Origin: Acanthacorydalis orientalis
Taxonomy: Eukaryota > Arthropoda > Insecta > Megaloptera > Corydalidae
Assembly: GCA_034766995.1 (NCBI GenBank)
Contig: CM068317.1
Location: 27,717,501 to 27,781,500 of the forward strand
Direction of reading: 5' to 3'
Length of the DNA: 64,000 nucleotides
Below are positions 49,164-61,858 of this stretch, in pieces. How positions within the stretch are numbered: the stretch's first letter is position 1; every line of letters begins with the position of its first letter. A model generated the notes under the pieces. It was not told the DNA's origin. It did no database searches and saw only the letters and a list, made by a program, of their open reading frames with translations. A program made the translations under genes and the position numbers.

Positions 49164-49258
49164 TATTTATATATATATATATATATATATGTATATGTTT
49201 ATATGTACACGTTTATATATGTATATATATGTGTGTGTGTATATATATATTTATATAT
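49164..49258. repeat. compound (TA)n(TG)n array
   Basis: TA runs interrupted by GTATATGTTTATATG and a TG block. Confidence 0.95.
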
Positions 49259-49680
49259 CATTCTTTTCATCTTTTATATATTTCTACGCATATCTAATTC
49301 AATACGTTAAACTGTAACACAGTTATTTTATTTTCGGGACGATTTGTTTTTGAACCATTCAAAAGTATTAAACGCGCTAAATTTAACTTCATTATATATT
49401 TTCAAAACAGTATACTTCGTTATACTGAATTATAAATAATTTGAAGAGTTTTTCAATTAAACACAATTAGGGCACGCGGACAAATTCGGAACTTTGTATG
49501 CCAACAACGAAATACACTGTTATTGTCAAGGGTGCAGAATAATCTCTTTTGAAAATATTTAAATAAGGTAACTGTTCTGCAAATGCTACTTTGAGCTATA
49601 TTTCTTACCCGTATAAACTCTATCTCGTTCTCTGTTCTCTATGTACGGTTAGTAGATAACGCTGACATAAATACAGACAC

Positions 49681-49718
<38 letters not shown>

Positions 49719-50939
49719 GCGTGTATATAAGTAGATATCAATGTTTATGTATATGTGAATGTTTGTGTATCCATATGTATCCAGAAGCATGAATAATGAT
49801 TAAATATGGATAAATATTTTGACAGGCTTTTCTCGGATTTTGTATTAGTTGAACAATATATTTGATTCTGAAACATTTGTTTAATCGAATTTGGTACGAG
49901 CTTTTAATTGACTGTTATTATTTAAATAAATAATGAAATGAAAAATATATTGATTTAATTGAAAAGTTGTACTAACCAATTTAGTAACAGGAGTTTGTTA
50001 ATAGAGTACTTTATTATTGAAGATATAAAATTCCATGATAATGATTTTGAAAGCAAATTGTTGTCAGAGTAAAATATAAACGTTTTAATATTAAATTTAT
50101 ATAATGTATGTTATTATTAATAATGTACTCGGTACTTATTTTTATTTTATAAATAAAGCTTATTTTTTAAGACAGATAAAAATAATTTTTTGATAAAGAA
50201 TTGGAAATAATTAATATGAATAAGGATTGGTTTCTTAAAGTTTTTTCGTAAGGACCATTCCGAAAAGAATTCATTACTCCAATAATCTTTTATCTGATAT
50301 TTAAAAATAAATATATTATGAATAATAATAGATTTAAAAGTAATATAGAAATAACAAAAAATATATTTTGTAAATTTCATATATTATTTCCTTTAATATA
50401 AATATCTGACCTAGATTTTCTAGGAAGTCGATAAAATTATGGAAAAATCATGCTCGGGAATCTTCCAGAAACAAAAAATATAAAAAAATATTGTTTTCCA
50501 ATAATCGAAGAAAATAATTGAATTATTTGTACAAAATTTCGTCAAGTTTTGCACATTTTCCTCAACGTCATGTGAAATCATATAATTTCGATTTGTTGTA
50601 GTGCCAGGGAGAGCAGGAAATCGAACCAATTTGCTAAATCGAACCGTGACAATTTGATGAACCGCGAACTGAATCAAATCGTATATTTAATTTACTGAAC
50701 TGAACATTATTTAAAACATGGTTTTGTTTAATTGCGTTATTTTTCAATCAATTAACTAGACATTCATGAAATTGTTCGTGACAAGTACATTTTTATAACA
50801 TAAATTATTTATTTTTCATGCGTGAATTTTTTGTGACATGTTTAAATGACAGTTTATTTTCTTTATAACATCGGTATGTTGTTTTTTCAAAAAGTAGTTT
50901 TTAATGGACCTATGTTGATGGTGTTTTTTATTAGTACCA
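49259..50939. other. no supported feature
   Basis: AT-rich; one (TA)n tract at 49683-49714. No coding similarity. Confidence 0.55.
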
Positions 50940-51506
50940 TTAGGATGGCAGGAAAATAATTATGGTTTTTGTTTTCTAAATTTTAACTTTATTTTTTTCA
51001 ATGACTATCATTTCATCGTGTTCATGTTAATATCATTTTAAAGTGCATTTTTCGGCCTATATTTTGCTAACATTGACTTTGATTTTATTATTAATTTTGC
51101 TTTAAATATGGCGATTAATTTAAAGATGGAAAAAAAGTAAGAGCAATAATAAAAGCGATAGTAAGAGTAATAAGCAATTTTTGTATGAGTTCAAAACGGA
51201 TGGTAAAGTAGCAGAAATTGCTCGAAAACTATTCTTTTAGTGTGGTTACTGTGGGTAATGGTTCCAAAAATTTCGTGTTGGAGACGAGAGCCTTGAAGAT
51301 AAAGAAGTTCGGGTGGATCCTTCTTCAGTTTATAACGACCATCTGAAGGTGTTAGTTGAATCAGAACCACATACAACAATTCGACAGTTTGCACAAAAGA
51401 TAGGCCTTAGTACTGGACCACTTAAAATAGCTAGGTAAATGAAAAAATCTGTAAATGTATATGAATTTGAAGGTCACAAACCGCATTTAATTTTCTACCG
51501 ACCTAA
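50940..51506 (+). mobile_element. mariner deletion derivative (MITE-like), copy 5
   Basis: 567 bp, left end TTAGGATGGCAGGAAAATAA, right end (inverse) TTTTCTACCGACCTAA followed by TA. The left target TA has become CA. HTH remnant on the plus strand: MEKK near 51126, then EFKTDGKVAEIARKL, FQKFRVGDESLEDKE and a segment ending FAQKIGLSTGPLK-like. Confidence 0.9.
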
Positions 51507-51959
51507 TATTATTTCATTTTTAAGTTTAGTTTTTTGAAAAATATCTAAATAGATTAATCTATAACTCATTAAGTACATAATTTTATAATAATTGAACCAA
51601 ATTTTTGACATCGAAAAAAATTGATTAATTAAAATTTACTTTACAAAAAAAATGATCAACAGTGCAACTACTGTAAATGCAAAAATGTTTTCTTGTAATG
51701 TTTCTGAAGACAATATTATTTTAAACTATATATTTTAATATATCGAAATTAACAATATTTTTTTGATGGTCATTTTTAAAAATTAATTCGATATTTAGAA
51801 TTTTTTTATTGTCAAAATCAACTATTTATTTTTTTCTCATTTTGATAAGTAAGAGAGTATTTTAAGATAAAAAACGCAACAAACAATAACAGGGTTACAG
51901 AAGTATAGAAGTGAATAGAGAGATTTCAGGTATAAAAAGTAAAATAAATCAGTATGAGG

Positions 51960-52385
51960 CAATAGAGTCAAACTTATATATGAACACAGGCCACCAAATT
52001 CTATTTAAGAGTCACCCAAAACAAATTTTGTGAGCGAAAAAAGGTTTTTATTTATATTTGAAAATAACTTATTTAAAATTTAGATTATTTTTTCTTTAAT
52101 GAATTTATAATATTTTTTTAAAAAAATTAATTTGAGATATTATTAAACGTTACCAAATAATTGAATGGTTCCTTATCAGCAACGAAGAATATACCAGTGA
52201 CTATAAAACGGTATTCCTTACAATACACTTTTATAATTTGGAATGTTTTAAAAAATTTATTATATACTTTCTTAAATTCTATTTTATTATTTTAATAAAA
52301 TCAATCTCAAGCTTTGAGTCACGGGCCACATTCTTGAGTAATGCGGACCGCATACTCTCCTAGTACCGCGTGTTTGACACCACTG
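51960..52385. mobile_element. hAT element, non-autonomous
   Basis: 426 bp. The right end in reverse reads CAGTGGTGTCAAACACGCGG, a common hAT start; the left end CAATAGAGTCAAACTTATAT is its diverged partner. Flanking octamers GTATGAGG (51952-51959) and GTATAAGA (52386-52393) agree at six of eight positions, as an old hAT target duplication would. Both arms keep the word GGCC(A/C)(A/C). No transposase coding is recognised inside, so orientation is not assigned. Confidence 0.75.
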
Positions 52386-52682
52386 GTATAAGATATGTTC
52401 TAAGAATATTAAAAAAAAATAAGTTTCACGATACATAAGAGAAATTTATAATATAGAATAATATAGAAATTAATAAAATAAATAAGAGGATTGAAGTTTC
52501 GCCGAAGAAGTAACAAAACAGTAAATTTACTATTTTGTCTGTCATGTTTGTAAAATTAAAAAGAATACTTTTTTTTACAAATCTGAGATTATTTATGAGT
52601 TCGACTCTTTTACAACTAGTTTTAACTTTTTCTTTTTCAAATAGATTTGAACTTTCGATACTCATTCTATTCAAGACGAATT

Positions 52683-54475
52683 TTAACACTAAATCTACCG
52701 AAACTTCATGTATACCTATTTCTGCTGCGACCGGTCAAATGACTGGTATTTTGAAAAAAGTAATACAATTGAATGCTTTTACATCTGAATGCTAAAAATA
52801 GGAAATTGGACACTGGATTAAATAATAAATAAAAATAATTTTACAAAATGACAGAAGGAATTTATTTCTTTTTTCATTTTATTATAAACATGAAAAGAAA
52901 ATAAAAAATTAAAGATAGTTTTATGATTTCTTGAATTTAAAAAAAATATGCATATCTTATTCATTTTACCCTCATTTTTCACAAATTGGTAGGTTCTTGA
53001 AGGAATATTTTCCGCACACATATATTTTGCATTTGAAACAGATTTTCGTAAATTTGTTGTCATTGCAATATTTTACTTGAAAAGTTTTCCATACATGAGA
53101 AACTGAATTTATATTTGTGGATGTTTTCTGTATATCTTCTTTTTCTTTCTGTTGGGATTCTTGAAATTCGACAAGTTCTTCAGCCAACTGGAATAAAAAT
53201 TGCTGCCTAGAAATTTTTTCTTCCATTGTTTCTTTATATAAAGCAAGCGTATTTATTCCAGCTAGGTCTAGAAACCTGCAGAGGCCATCTACGAGATTTC
53301 GATTTCACGCTGTATTTTCTTCCCATTTGATCCGTAATGTCTATACCAAATTTAGTGCTTTTATAGCATCTAATCTTTTCAGGTATACGGGTATCACTTT
53401 TTTCAATTTTCAAAGAATTATTCTTTCAGCTTGGTATAAGTACGTTTTTATTTGGTTTACTTTTCTGGATTGTAAGAGTACAATGATCTGATTTATACAG
53501 TTTTGTTAAAAATAGTGTCATATTATCTTTTACTTTTTCTTAGTAAGTTTTGATAATTCTCCTTTGTTTCCGCGGATAGTTCTAACGGTAGTGTTCTTTT
53601 CTTGCTAGCAGTTTTTGCAGCTAGTGATACATTCGTAAGAAAATATCTGTAGCAACTCTCCGCCCACACTCTGTAAATGGTTCTATCAGTTTGAGCACAA
53701 CAAGTCTCTAAGCGGAACTGAAGATTCTCTTTGTTTATCCTTTTCCAAATATAGAAATCCATTTATAATGTATTTGCTACTGACTTCAGATATCAGCCAG
53801 AATTTGGTTCAAAACTTATTCGGTTTATTCTGAATATATTGTGTAAAAATACACCTAGCTTTGGATGGAAACAGCTATTTATCAACAACCAAATTTGCAT
53901 CAGGTTTGTAACAATTTTGGCTATTCTCAATGAGTCGAAGATTATAGCAAATTTATCAGTTTGTAAACGCTTTAACTTTTTTTAACGAACCGGATAAAAT
54001 TCATAATTTTACTAAAACTATTCCTGCTCATAACTTTTGAAAAAATACGGGACTCCATTTCTCGTTCGATAAATATGAAATGTCCAAATTTTTTACTCCA
54101 TATGTGCCGCACGCATATATAAGAGCAATAAATGCATCTAATTTTGTAGCAGTTAGATTTTATCTAGTTCCTAATACACGAACTGCCTCTGCTTCTGTTC
54201 ACGTTGTTTTATAGAATAGTTTTGGGATTGAGTATTCAGAGTAAATAACATAAATCATTCAACCGGTCGAAATGACCTGTTGCGGTAGGTAAGACAGGAT
54301 ACATATATTTCTCGGAAAAAAGAAACAAGAGAAGTATATATTGAAAAACTCATGGTATATATATTATAAGAAAAGTTGTAAAGTCAAATGGCGATGTGAT
54401 AACGTTGTTCGTAGAAAACTGTACAAAAAAGTTTGAAAACGGTCATTTGACCGGTCATGGTAGGTTTAGTGTCAA
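52683..54475 (-). mobile_element. piggyBac-like element, decayed
   Basis: 1793 bp including targets. The left end is TTAA then CACTAAATCTACCG; the right end in reverse reads TTGACACTAAACCTACCATG. The left TTAA target is intact and the right one mutated. Subterminal inverted repeats with the core CCGGTCAAATGAC occur at about 52730 (left) and 54437-54460 (right), with a further ACCGGTCGAAATGACC near 54260. The minus strand between them carries most of a piggyBac transposase gene with breaks. Confidence 0.9.
52850..54240 (-). pseudogene. piggyBac-like transposase
   Basis: In order on the minus strand: LDAFIALIYACGTYGVKNLD and SNEKWSPVFF near 54050-54180 (start of the DDE domain), AFTN.FAIIFDSLRIAKIV, FHPKLGVFLHNIFRIN near 53830, TDRTIYRVWAESCYRYFLTN near 53640-53700, RKYSVKSKSRRWPL near 53290-53350, EEKISRQQFLFQLAEELVEF near 53160-53225, and a C-terminal Cys-rich finger (CFKCKIYVCGKYSFKNLPIC). 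The usual DEQ/NKP catalytic stretch appears shortened around 53760-53880, and frames change at least five times. Inactive. Confidence 0.87.
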
Positions 54476-54636
54476 ATGATTTTAACTACTTAAATATTAC
54501 ATAAGTCGGTACCGATCGTATAAGAAAATAACAGATACCTGGTTTCCAAAATTCGTACTGAACAATCATAAAAAAACAGGTGAACAGGAAAATAACAGAA
54601 ACAACAGAGATATAAAAAACCAATGTCGGAAAAAAA

Positions 54637-55016
54637 GATTGTACAATAATAATAAAAATAATTTTGCATAGATTTTTTTGATCTATAGAATCTTTAATGA
54701 TTCATAAACCGATAGAAATGTTATTATAAAAAATAATTTGTTCAAAATGAACATCCGTCATTCTTTTATTTTTTTAAAAAAAATTTATGTACCAATTTAA
54801 ACTTCTTTGATGAGAGCTTAATCCTTGTAATAAACAAACTTTTTATTTTACAAAAATACGCGGACGTTTCATTTAAATCCTATTTAGTTAACATACAATA
54901 ACTTTTATAAAAATTATAATTTGATGATGTTTCGTTTTATTAATGAAAATATTTATATATGAAAATCGACTATTTTTAGTAGATATTCACATATTTTTAT
55001 GTACACATAACTAGTA

Positions 55017-55063
<47 letters not shown>

Positions 55064-55970
55064 CATGTACTGAATATGTATAAAAGATTTCTGAAACCAT
55101 GTTTCACTATAATAAAGATTGTACAATAATAATAAAAATAATTATTGCATAGATTTTTTTAATCCATACAATCTTTAGTGATTGACAATCCGTTAGAAAT
55201 GTTATTATAAAAAAATAATTTGTTTAACATGAACATCCTTCATTCTTTTATTTTTTTAAAAAAAATGATGTACCATTTTAAACTTTTTTGATGAGAGCTT
55301 GATTCTTTTTAATAAACAAACTTTTTATTTTACAAAAATACGCGGACGTTTCATTTTAATCCTATTTAGTTAACATACAATAACTTTTATAAAAATTAAA
55401 ATTATAATTTGATAATGTTTCGTTTTATTAATGAAAGTATTTGTAAATGAAAATTGGATGTTTTTAATAGATATTCACATATTTTCATGTATACATAATA
55501 GTATATATATATATATATATATATATATTACATGTACTGAATATGTATAAATGATTTCTGAAACAATGTTTCACAATAATAAATATTATACAATAATAAT
55601 AAAAATAATTATTGCAAAGACTTTTTGGAACAATACAATCTTTAATGATTGACAATCCGTTAGAAATGTTATTATAAAAAAATAATTTGTTCAACATGAA
55701 CATCCGTCATTCTTTTATTTTTTTTTAAAAAAAAGTATGTACCAATTTAAACTTTTTTGATGAGAGCTTGATTTTTTTTAATAAACAAACTTTTTATTTT
55801 ATGAAAATACGCGGACGTTTCATTTAAATTCTATTTAGTTAACATACAATAACTTTTATAAAAATTAAAATTAATATTTGATAATGTTTCGTTTTATTAA
55901 TGAAAATATTTATATATGAAAATTGACTATTTTTAGTAGATATTCACATATTTTCATGTACACATAAATA

Positions 55971-56022
<52 letters not shown>

Positions 56023-56067
56023 CATGTACTGAATATGTATAAATGATTCCTGAAACCATATTTCACT
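54637..56067. repeat. three tandem ~470-480 bp units with internal (TA)n
   Basis: Unit starts at 54637, 55117 and 55584 share (G/T)ATT(G/A)TACAATAATAATAA; all three carry ATACGCGGACGTTTCATTT, TTTAGTTAACATACAATAAC and the closing TTACATGTACTGAATATGTA. Each unit has its own (TA)n tract near its end (about 55028-55062, 55502-55528, 55973-56020), of different length. Divergence between units is low to moderate. No coding similarity; short satellite-like array or unequal-crossover product. Confidence 0.95.
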
Positions 56068-56099
56068 CCTGCTGTACACATACACACATGTATAAATAC

Positions 56100-56375
56100 C
56101 GCATTATCCTACATCCACGCGACCAACAGGATTCGTTAAAAACGGCCACCTTTTTCGGCAGACTCGTCGTTCCGTATTTCGTTGATTGTCGTATGATTTC
56201 GGCTCGCGGTTGCCGGTATCACAGCTTGCTAGATACTAGATCACCGCGGCTATGCAGTGCGTTCTGCGATCTAGAACTTGAAGGACGCAAGTTCGTGTAC
56301 ATCGGTTTGTATTCCGGTCGCGAAACTCTTACGTTCTTAACATACGCGTCCTACCGCAACAGAAAAAATAATAAT
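56100..56375. other. CpG-rich island with open frame, possible 5' exon
   Basis: About 275 bp directly after the tandem array, with many CG dinucleotides (CGACTCGTCGTTCCGTATTT, GGCTCGCGGTTGCCGG, CCGGTCGCGAAACTC). A 111-residue plus-strand frame (56043-56378) crosses it; its first 20 residues come from the repeat unit and the rest (VVPYFVDCRMISARGCRYHS, LELEGRKFVYIGLYSGRETL) is not recognised. On the minus strand a GGTAGGAC near 56356 could serve as a splice donor. Composition suggests selection or recent arrival, perhaps a promoter/5' UTR exon. No function is claimed. Confidence 0.4.
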
Positions 56376-57512
56376 TAGATACATAAATAGATTTTAACCA
56401 GTTTTCGAAATGATTTTTTTCCGTTATAAGTAGTGCGTAGTTTTTTTTTCAGATCGAAATGTTGTCAGCAATATTTATTTTTTCCTTTCAGTGATTTGAA
56501 TATACACTGACCGATAATTATTTGTCTAGTCGTTTTTATTAAATTAACGTGATCAAAACGGAATTTAATTTTGTGCACGTTATGTTAACACGAGATCGGT
56601 TTTAATACTGTGTGTTTTTCGTGTTTGTGTGTGGGTTTCATATATTAATTGTCTTTTTTTTTCGCTATGCAGTGTATAAAACATTTATTTATTTGTTTTC
56701 CGCTGACTTTTTGATGAGTATTGTAGTAGTTTGAATTATATGGTACGTGTGTTTGATATCAGTGATAAATATACATTTGATGTGTTTGCCGGTAGGGATT
56801 TCAGTTTGAATACACGTTTTTGATTGTTTACTTTTAACAAAAATAATAATTTGTCTCGCATGTTAATTCATTTCCGTTATACAAATTTTAATAGCACTGT
56901 TTTGTTTATTTCATTATTTTTTTGAATCGTTTCCATTTAACATACATCATTTATATGTGTAATTATTTTTAAATTACTATAATAAATAATATTAAAACAT
57001 TTTTTTTAGAAATTTATTTTATTAAATAAGACCAATTATTCGTGAATCTATGGTGATTTTCTTAATATATTTTAATTTATTAAATTCTGTTTTTTTTTTT
57101 CATATAATATATAGAATTACTTCTTTAGAAGTTTGTTTTTTGAATTCAGTTCTTTATTGGACGGATACAAATCGTTAAAAATAAAATAATAATATTATGA
57201 TTTCAATTTTTTATATATATTTTTTCTTAATAAAACATGCTCATGAACAAGAATATTACTAAATATTACACAAGAAATATATTAAAACGAGTCTGGGAAG
57301 TTTTTAAAAGCTCAATATGATTTATTTTTGCTCATTTGTATATTTTATTTGTAATTATAATATTGTATATCTTTTATGTTTCAAATAAATGTAGTAAATA
57401 ATATATTTAAAAGCATTTCTTTTTTCAAAACTTAAATTTAATGAATCATTTAAGGCGATTTTATAATGTTGTAATGAAATGTATAAATATTTTTGATACA
57501 TTTTTGATTTCA

Positions 57513-57535
57513 TATATATATATATATATATATAA

Positions 57536-57580
<45 letters not shown>
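57513..57580. repeat. (TA)n microsatellite
   Basis: Two TA tracts separated by AAATATATAAATA, about 68 bp. Confidence 0.95.
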
Positions 57581-57581
<1 letters not shown>

Positions 57582-58284
57582 GTAAAGCACAAAAATAAAT
57601 AAATGTGGTCGTTGCTGATAAATATGTATTTGTATGAATATCTGTCATATGCCACATTCCAATAAGAAAGTACCTTTTTCACTGCTTAACGTTAGGTTTT
57701 CTTAACGGTTTAAAATAATTTAATTAAAAATAAAATTTAAATGACTAATATTTGGAAAATGAAATTTTATAAAAATAAGTAATTGAGTAAATGTGATTGT
57801 AATAATTCATATATTTAAAAAAAATATAGTATTAAAATGGATTTAAAATATTATTCTAAGTACGAATTCGAATTTTTAATTCACTTTATTACATTAAGAA
57901 TATTAGAAAAGTTTTCCGGAGTTTCCCAGAAATATTTAAAAATTAAATCTTTTTTATAATTAAGGTACGTTTTTCAAAGCTATGTAGATATGAAATATAA
58001 TTAAAAAGGAACAAATTTCGAAATTGGTTAAATAATAAATTGAAAGTTTCAGCAAGTAAAATTTAAACGTTTTGTTTTAGACAATTTCTTTATGCATTAT
58101 ATTATTGTGTTCGATCTTTTTATATTTTTACATATGTAATTATTTTTCCAACTTAATTTTGAATAACTGACATCTAATTGCTTGTAAGAAAAGTAGGGAT
58201 TTTATAAATCTATACCAACAGTTTGTAATATTTGATTTTGTGAATTATTAATAGTTATTGCCAGGTTTAAATTGTATTTTTTAA

Positions 58285-58321
<37 letters not shown>

Positions 58322-58768
58322 TTAACAAAGTTTATTCGTCTGATAGAAATTTTAAAATTATATTACGTTAAAGAGAAAGAAATGAAGATTAAAATTAAAT
58401 CACTAGTAACTGAAAGAAGGAGCGATCTGGAGAGAAGTAAAGAGCATCAAAATAAAGGGGTCTCAAGTTATTTCAAGTATACATGAAGAATTTTAGTCAT
58501 TTAGGTTTTTATATTTATTTTTGAGTTACATTTGTTGACAACAGACACTTTATCTGTTTATCATACCAGCCTAGAGAAAAATCAAAATTTTTTACATCGA
58601 TTTTTATTGACTGATGTCGACAGTTGTAAATAGTTTCGAAGAAAAAAATAATAACTAATATGCTACTATATTTTTAAATCAAATTTTCACATACTGTGAG
58701 ATAAGTCAAATAGCTAACACACGATTACTACTGAATGTATTTTAATGTTAAATGTATTGTTTGAATAT

Positions 58769-58772
58769 ATAT

Positions 58773-58828
<56 letters not shown>
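58769..58828. repeat. (TA)n microsatellite
   Basis: About 26 pure TA units after a short AATTGAATATATA lead. Confidence 0.95.
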
Positions 58829-58831
<3 letters not shown>

Positions 58832-59110
58832 TTCTTAAGAAAAAAAAACGTTATCTTGGTACATTTCTTTCTGTAAGCTTATAGGTATTAAGAACTGCTT
58901 TCTTAATTATTATAAAATAACTAAAACAAAAATTCACTTGTTGACGAAAATACAAGACAAATTTAAACTAAATGTAAAAAGTAATCAGTGCTGTTAATTT
59001 GTAGATTTATGGAATTTGTCTACCATAAATACAAATATAATGTAATGGTATAAGCTATTGTTTAACAATTCGAACTTCCCAATGTATATAAAATAACATA
59101 TATAGAATAA

Positions 59111-59148
<38 letters not shown>

Positions 59149-60852
59149 GTGATAGTTTGTGTAATCTATATACTGCTAAATTTTAAACTAAATTGATATA
59201 AACATATAGAAGCCATAATTTCTGGAAGTAAATTTTGAGATACTTATATATGTGACATTGGGTTCAGAATGTTAAGAAAATTTCTATCTATTTTTATTAA
59301 AACACTCAAACATTTCAAAATTAACAAAGCTTAAAAAAATTATATAAAAAAACTAATATTAAAATTGAAAGAAAACGTTTGACTTTTTTTAATTCAGAAA
59401 ATGTTTATTAACAAGGAACATTCATCAAATGTCGGGTTTGATATCATTTTGTAACATTTTTCGAAACACTTACTATATCTGTTGGTATATAAATTTTCAA
59501 ATTAAAAGAATTTAAAATTTAATATGCAATTAATTCTATCATAAACATAAGCGCGCATATTTATTGTAAAATAATGTTCCGATTATGATGTTTTGTTTAT
59601 TAATAGTCATTTTAATTTACTCCATAATAAAAAGCATGTTTGCTGAAATAATCTGCTATTTTGATTTAAATTCGTTTATGTTTGAAAGTTTCCAATTAAT
59701 TATGTAATAGATTTGTTGGCAAGTTTTATATGTCTACTAATTTTGAATTATTTATTCTACTGTTTTAGATTATTGCTATATTTTTATCATTCACATACAT
59801 TTTTTTATTAATCAGTGTTTGATATTTCATGTTTTTATTTATAGACTTATACATTTTTATCTTTTTTTCTTTAAACAATTAATCGATTTAACAATCTTCT
59901 CTAAGACAATAAAGTTTTATTCGTTTATAATAAATATATATATTTTTTTTTATGATTTTTGTCTAAAAAATAATATTTATTGATTTATTTCTTTTACTGT
60001 ATTCATTGAAAATCATATTTCAGTGAAATTTCAATGTACCGGTTACTATTGATACGTTTTTTTTTATTTCTTTTCAGACATTTTTTTACTTTGAAGTTCG
60101 AATATTATTAAATTGAAAGGTTTATGGTATCAACCCTCAAAAAATATTTTCGTTATGTAGCGTATCATCAGGTATTATCTGTTTTGATTTTCGAATTATC
60201 TATATTGTATCAAATGTTGTCCAGTTTATCGTTTATTGAATGCTTCATTTTGAAATATACTCTATCAGAAGAAAATAATGAACCGATACACTGTTTTCTA
60301 TATTGATTCAATACTTTTTTAAGTAGTTATCAAACAAAAGTTTGAAGTACGTTTAGATAAGTCACGTGGTACAAGAAAAGTATTGAACAAAAATGATTTA
60401 AAAAAGTTACCTGTTGGAAGTGTTATGTTAATATGGAGGACGGATGTCTATTTTATTGATATTTCATTTGTATTAATAAATAAAGGTTCTAGATCGATAA
60501 TTAAGATAGACATTTCATTTTTTTTTCAAATAATATCTTTTCTTTCATAAATGATTTGACCAAATTCTACAAATAAAAAAATGTGATCATAAATATTCAT
60601 CGTGATTATTAACCATTTTTGGTATTGCTTCTGCCCATTTCGGTGTTGATACCATCCTCATCAGAACTGTTCGGTATAGAAAAAATTAAAGTGCTGAAAA
60701 GAAATGTTTTTTTATACTTTAATTCTCTGAGTATTACATCATCATCCAAATGTGCATAAGAAGCAATCAAAATTGATCAATAATAAATTATTAAACATTT
60801 GTTTTTTGAAGTTGTGTTCTTTACTTCGTGGCTGCTTATGACATATTTAGGT

Positions 60853-61145
60853 GTGGCCCGTAGTCAAACTGTCATATTATAGGGAGTAAACAAAATTTTT
60901 GAGGGGTTAAAACTTTTTTATGTCAGAATTGATGGGGGTTACGATGAAAACACGCTTATAGAAGCGATTTATTTTCGCACTTAGAAACGTTTTTAATCTT
61001 CAAGGTAAAAATCCATTAGGAAGATTCCCCAAATGATTCTCCATGATTTTTAAATCTAATCAGAACGCAGATTTTGTTAGGGGAAGACAAACGGGGCAAT
61101 CAGGAGAGAAATGTCTTCCCTGATCCAACCCTGACTACGGGCCTG
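60853..61145. mobile_element. small hAT-like element, non-autonomous
   Basis: 293 bp with ends GTGGCCCGTAGTCAAAC (left) and, inverted at the right, CAGGCCCGTAGTCAGGG. The flanking octamers ATTTAGGT and CTTTAGAT match at six of eight positions. Inside are G-rich and C-rich short blocks (GAGGGGTTAAAAC, GGGGGTTACG, AGGGGAAGACAAACGGGG) but no transposase coding. Confidence 0.7.
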
Positions 61146-61858
61146 CTTTAGATAGAACAGTACCGAATGGCTGAAGATGTCAGAAAACGAATCCGGTCTC
61201 AAATTTTTTTTAAATAGTGACCTTAAGTAGAAGTAACACAACTTAGAAATATCCAAATATTCAGGAATGCAATAAATTACACACATTTTTATGGTTTGTA
61301 TGAGCATGAAAAATTTATTTGTGAAAATACATTTAGCCCACTACATTATGAATATATTTTTCTTATATTTCTCGGTCGAGGTAAATAGGTTTAAAAGTGT
61401 TTTTATGAAGTTTAATTTTTTAAGATTGAAGTAACATTAACTATGAATTATTTTGATAAAAAGAAAGAATATGAGAATAGATATTCTTATATTATTGACT
61501 CTTATATTAGAGACTGTTTCATAAATAAATATGTGTTAAAATGTCTGAAAGCATTGGTTGTATTTAGAATTTGATATTGGAGTAGGATTCAAGAAACTAC
61601 ACCAATGTGAACATAGGTATAAACATATACAACTATTATTTAATTATATAAACCCTTTATAAAAACTTTTAGCTAGTATATTATAAAATTTTTATATAAA
61701 TAATCTACTGGTCTATAAATAGCATTGACATAATATTAACTTTTTTTGGGAATATAATTAACTATATATTATCTTTTGCTTATAAATACTAATATTGATT
61801 TAAAGGTGTAATTATTATTTTCTTGTAAATTATATTTTTAATTATATATAGACTAGAC
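61146..61858. other. no supported feature
   Basis: AT-rich with no recognised repeat or coding. Confidence 0.55.

Larger units (their letters stand above)
56380..60852. other. AT-rich sequence, no gene seen
   Basis: Contains (TA)n arrays at 57513-57580, 58287-58317, 58769-58828 and 59113-59145. No transposon end or coding similarity found. Confidence 0.5.

Noticed and set aside
56043..56378. 111-residue open frame as a protein-coding gene
   Set aside because: The start lies inside the tandem repeat unit and no domain is recognised; kept only as a CpG-rich block of unknown role.
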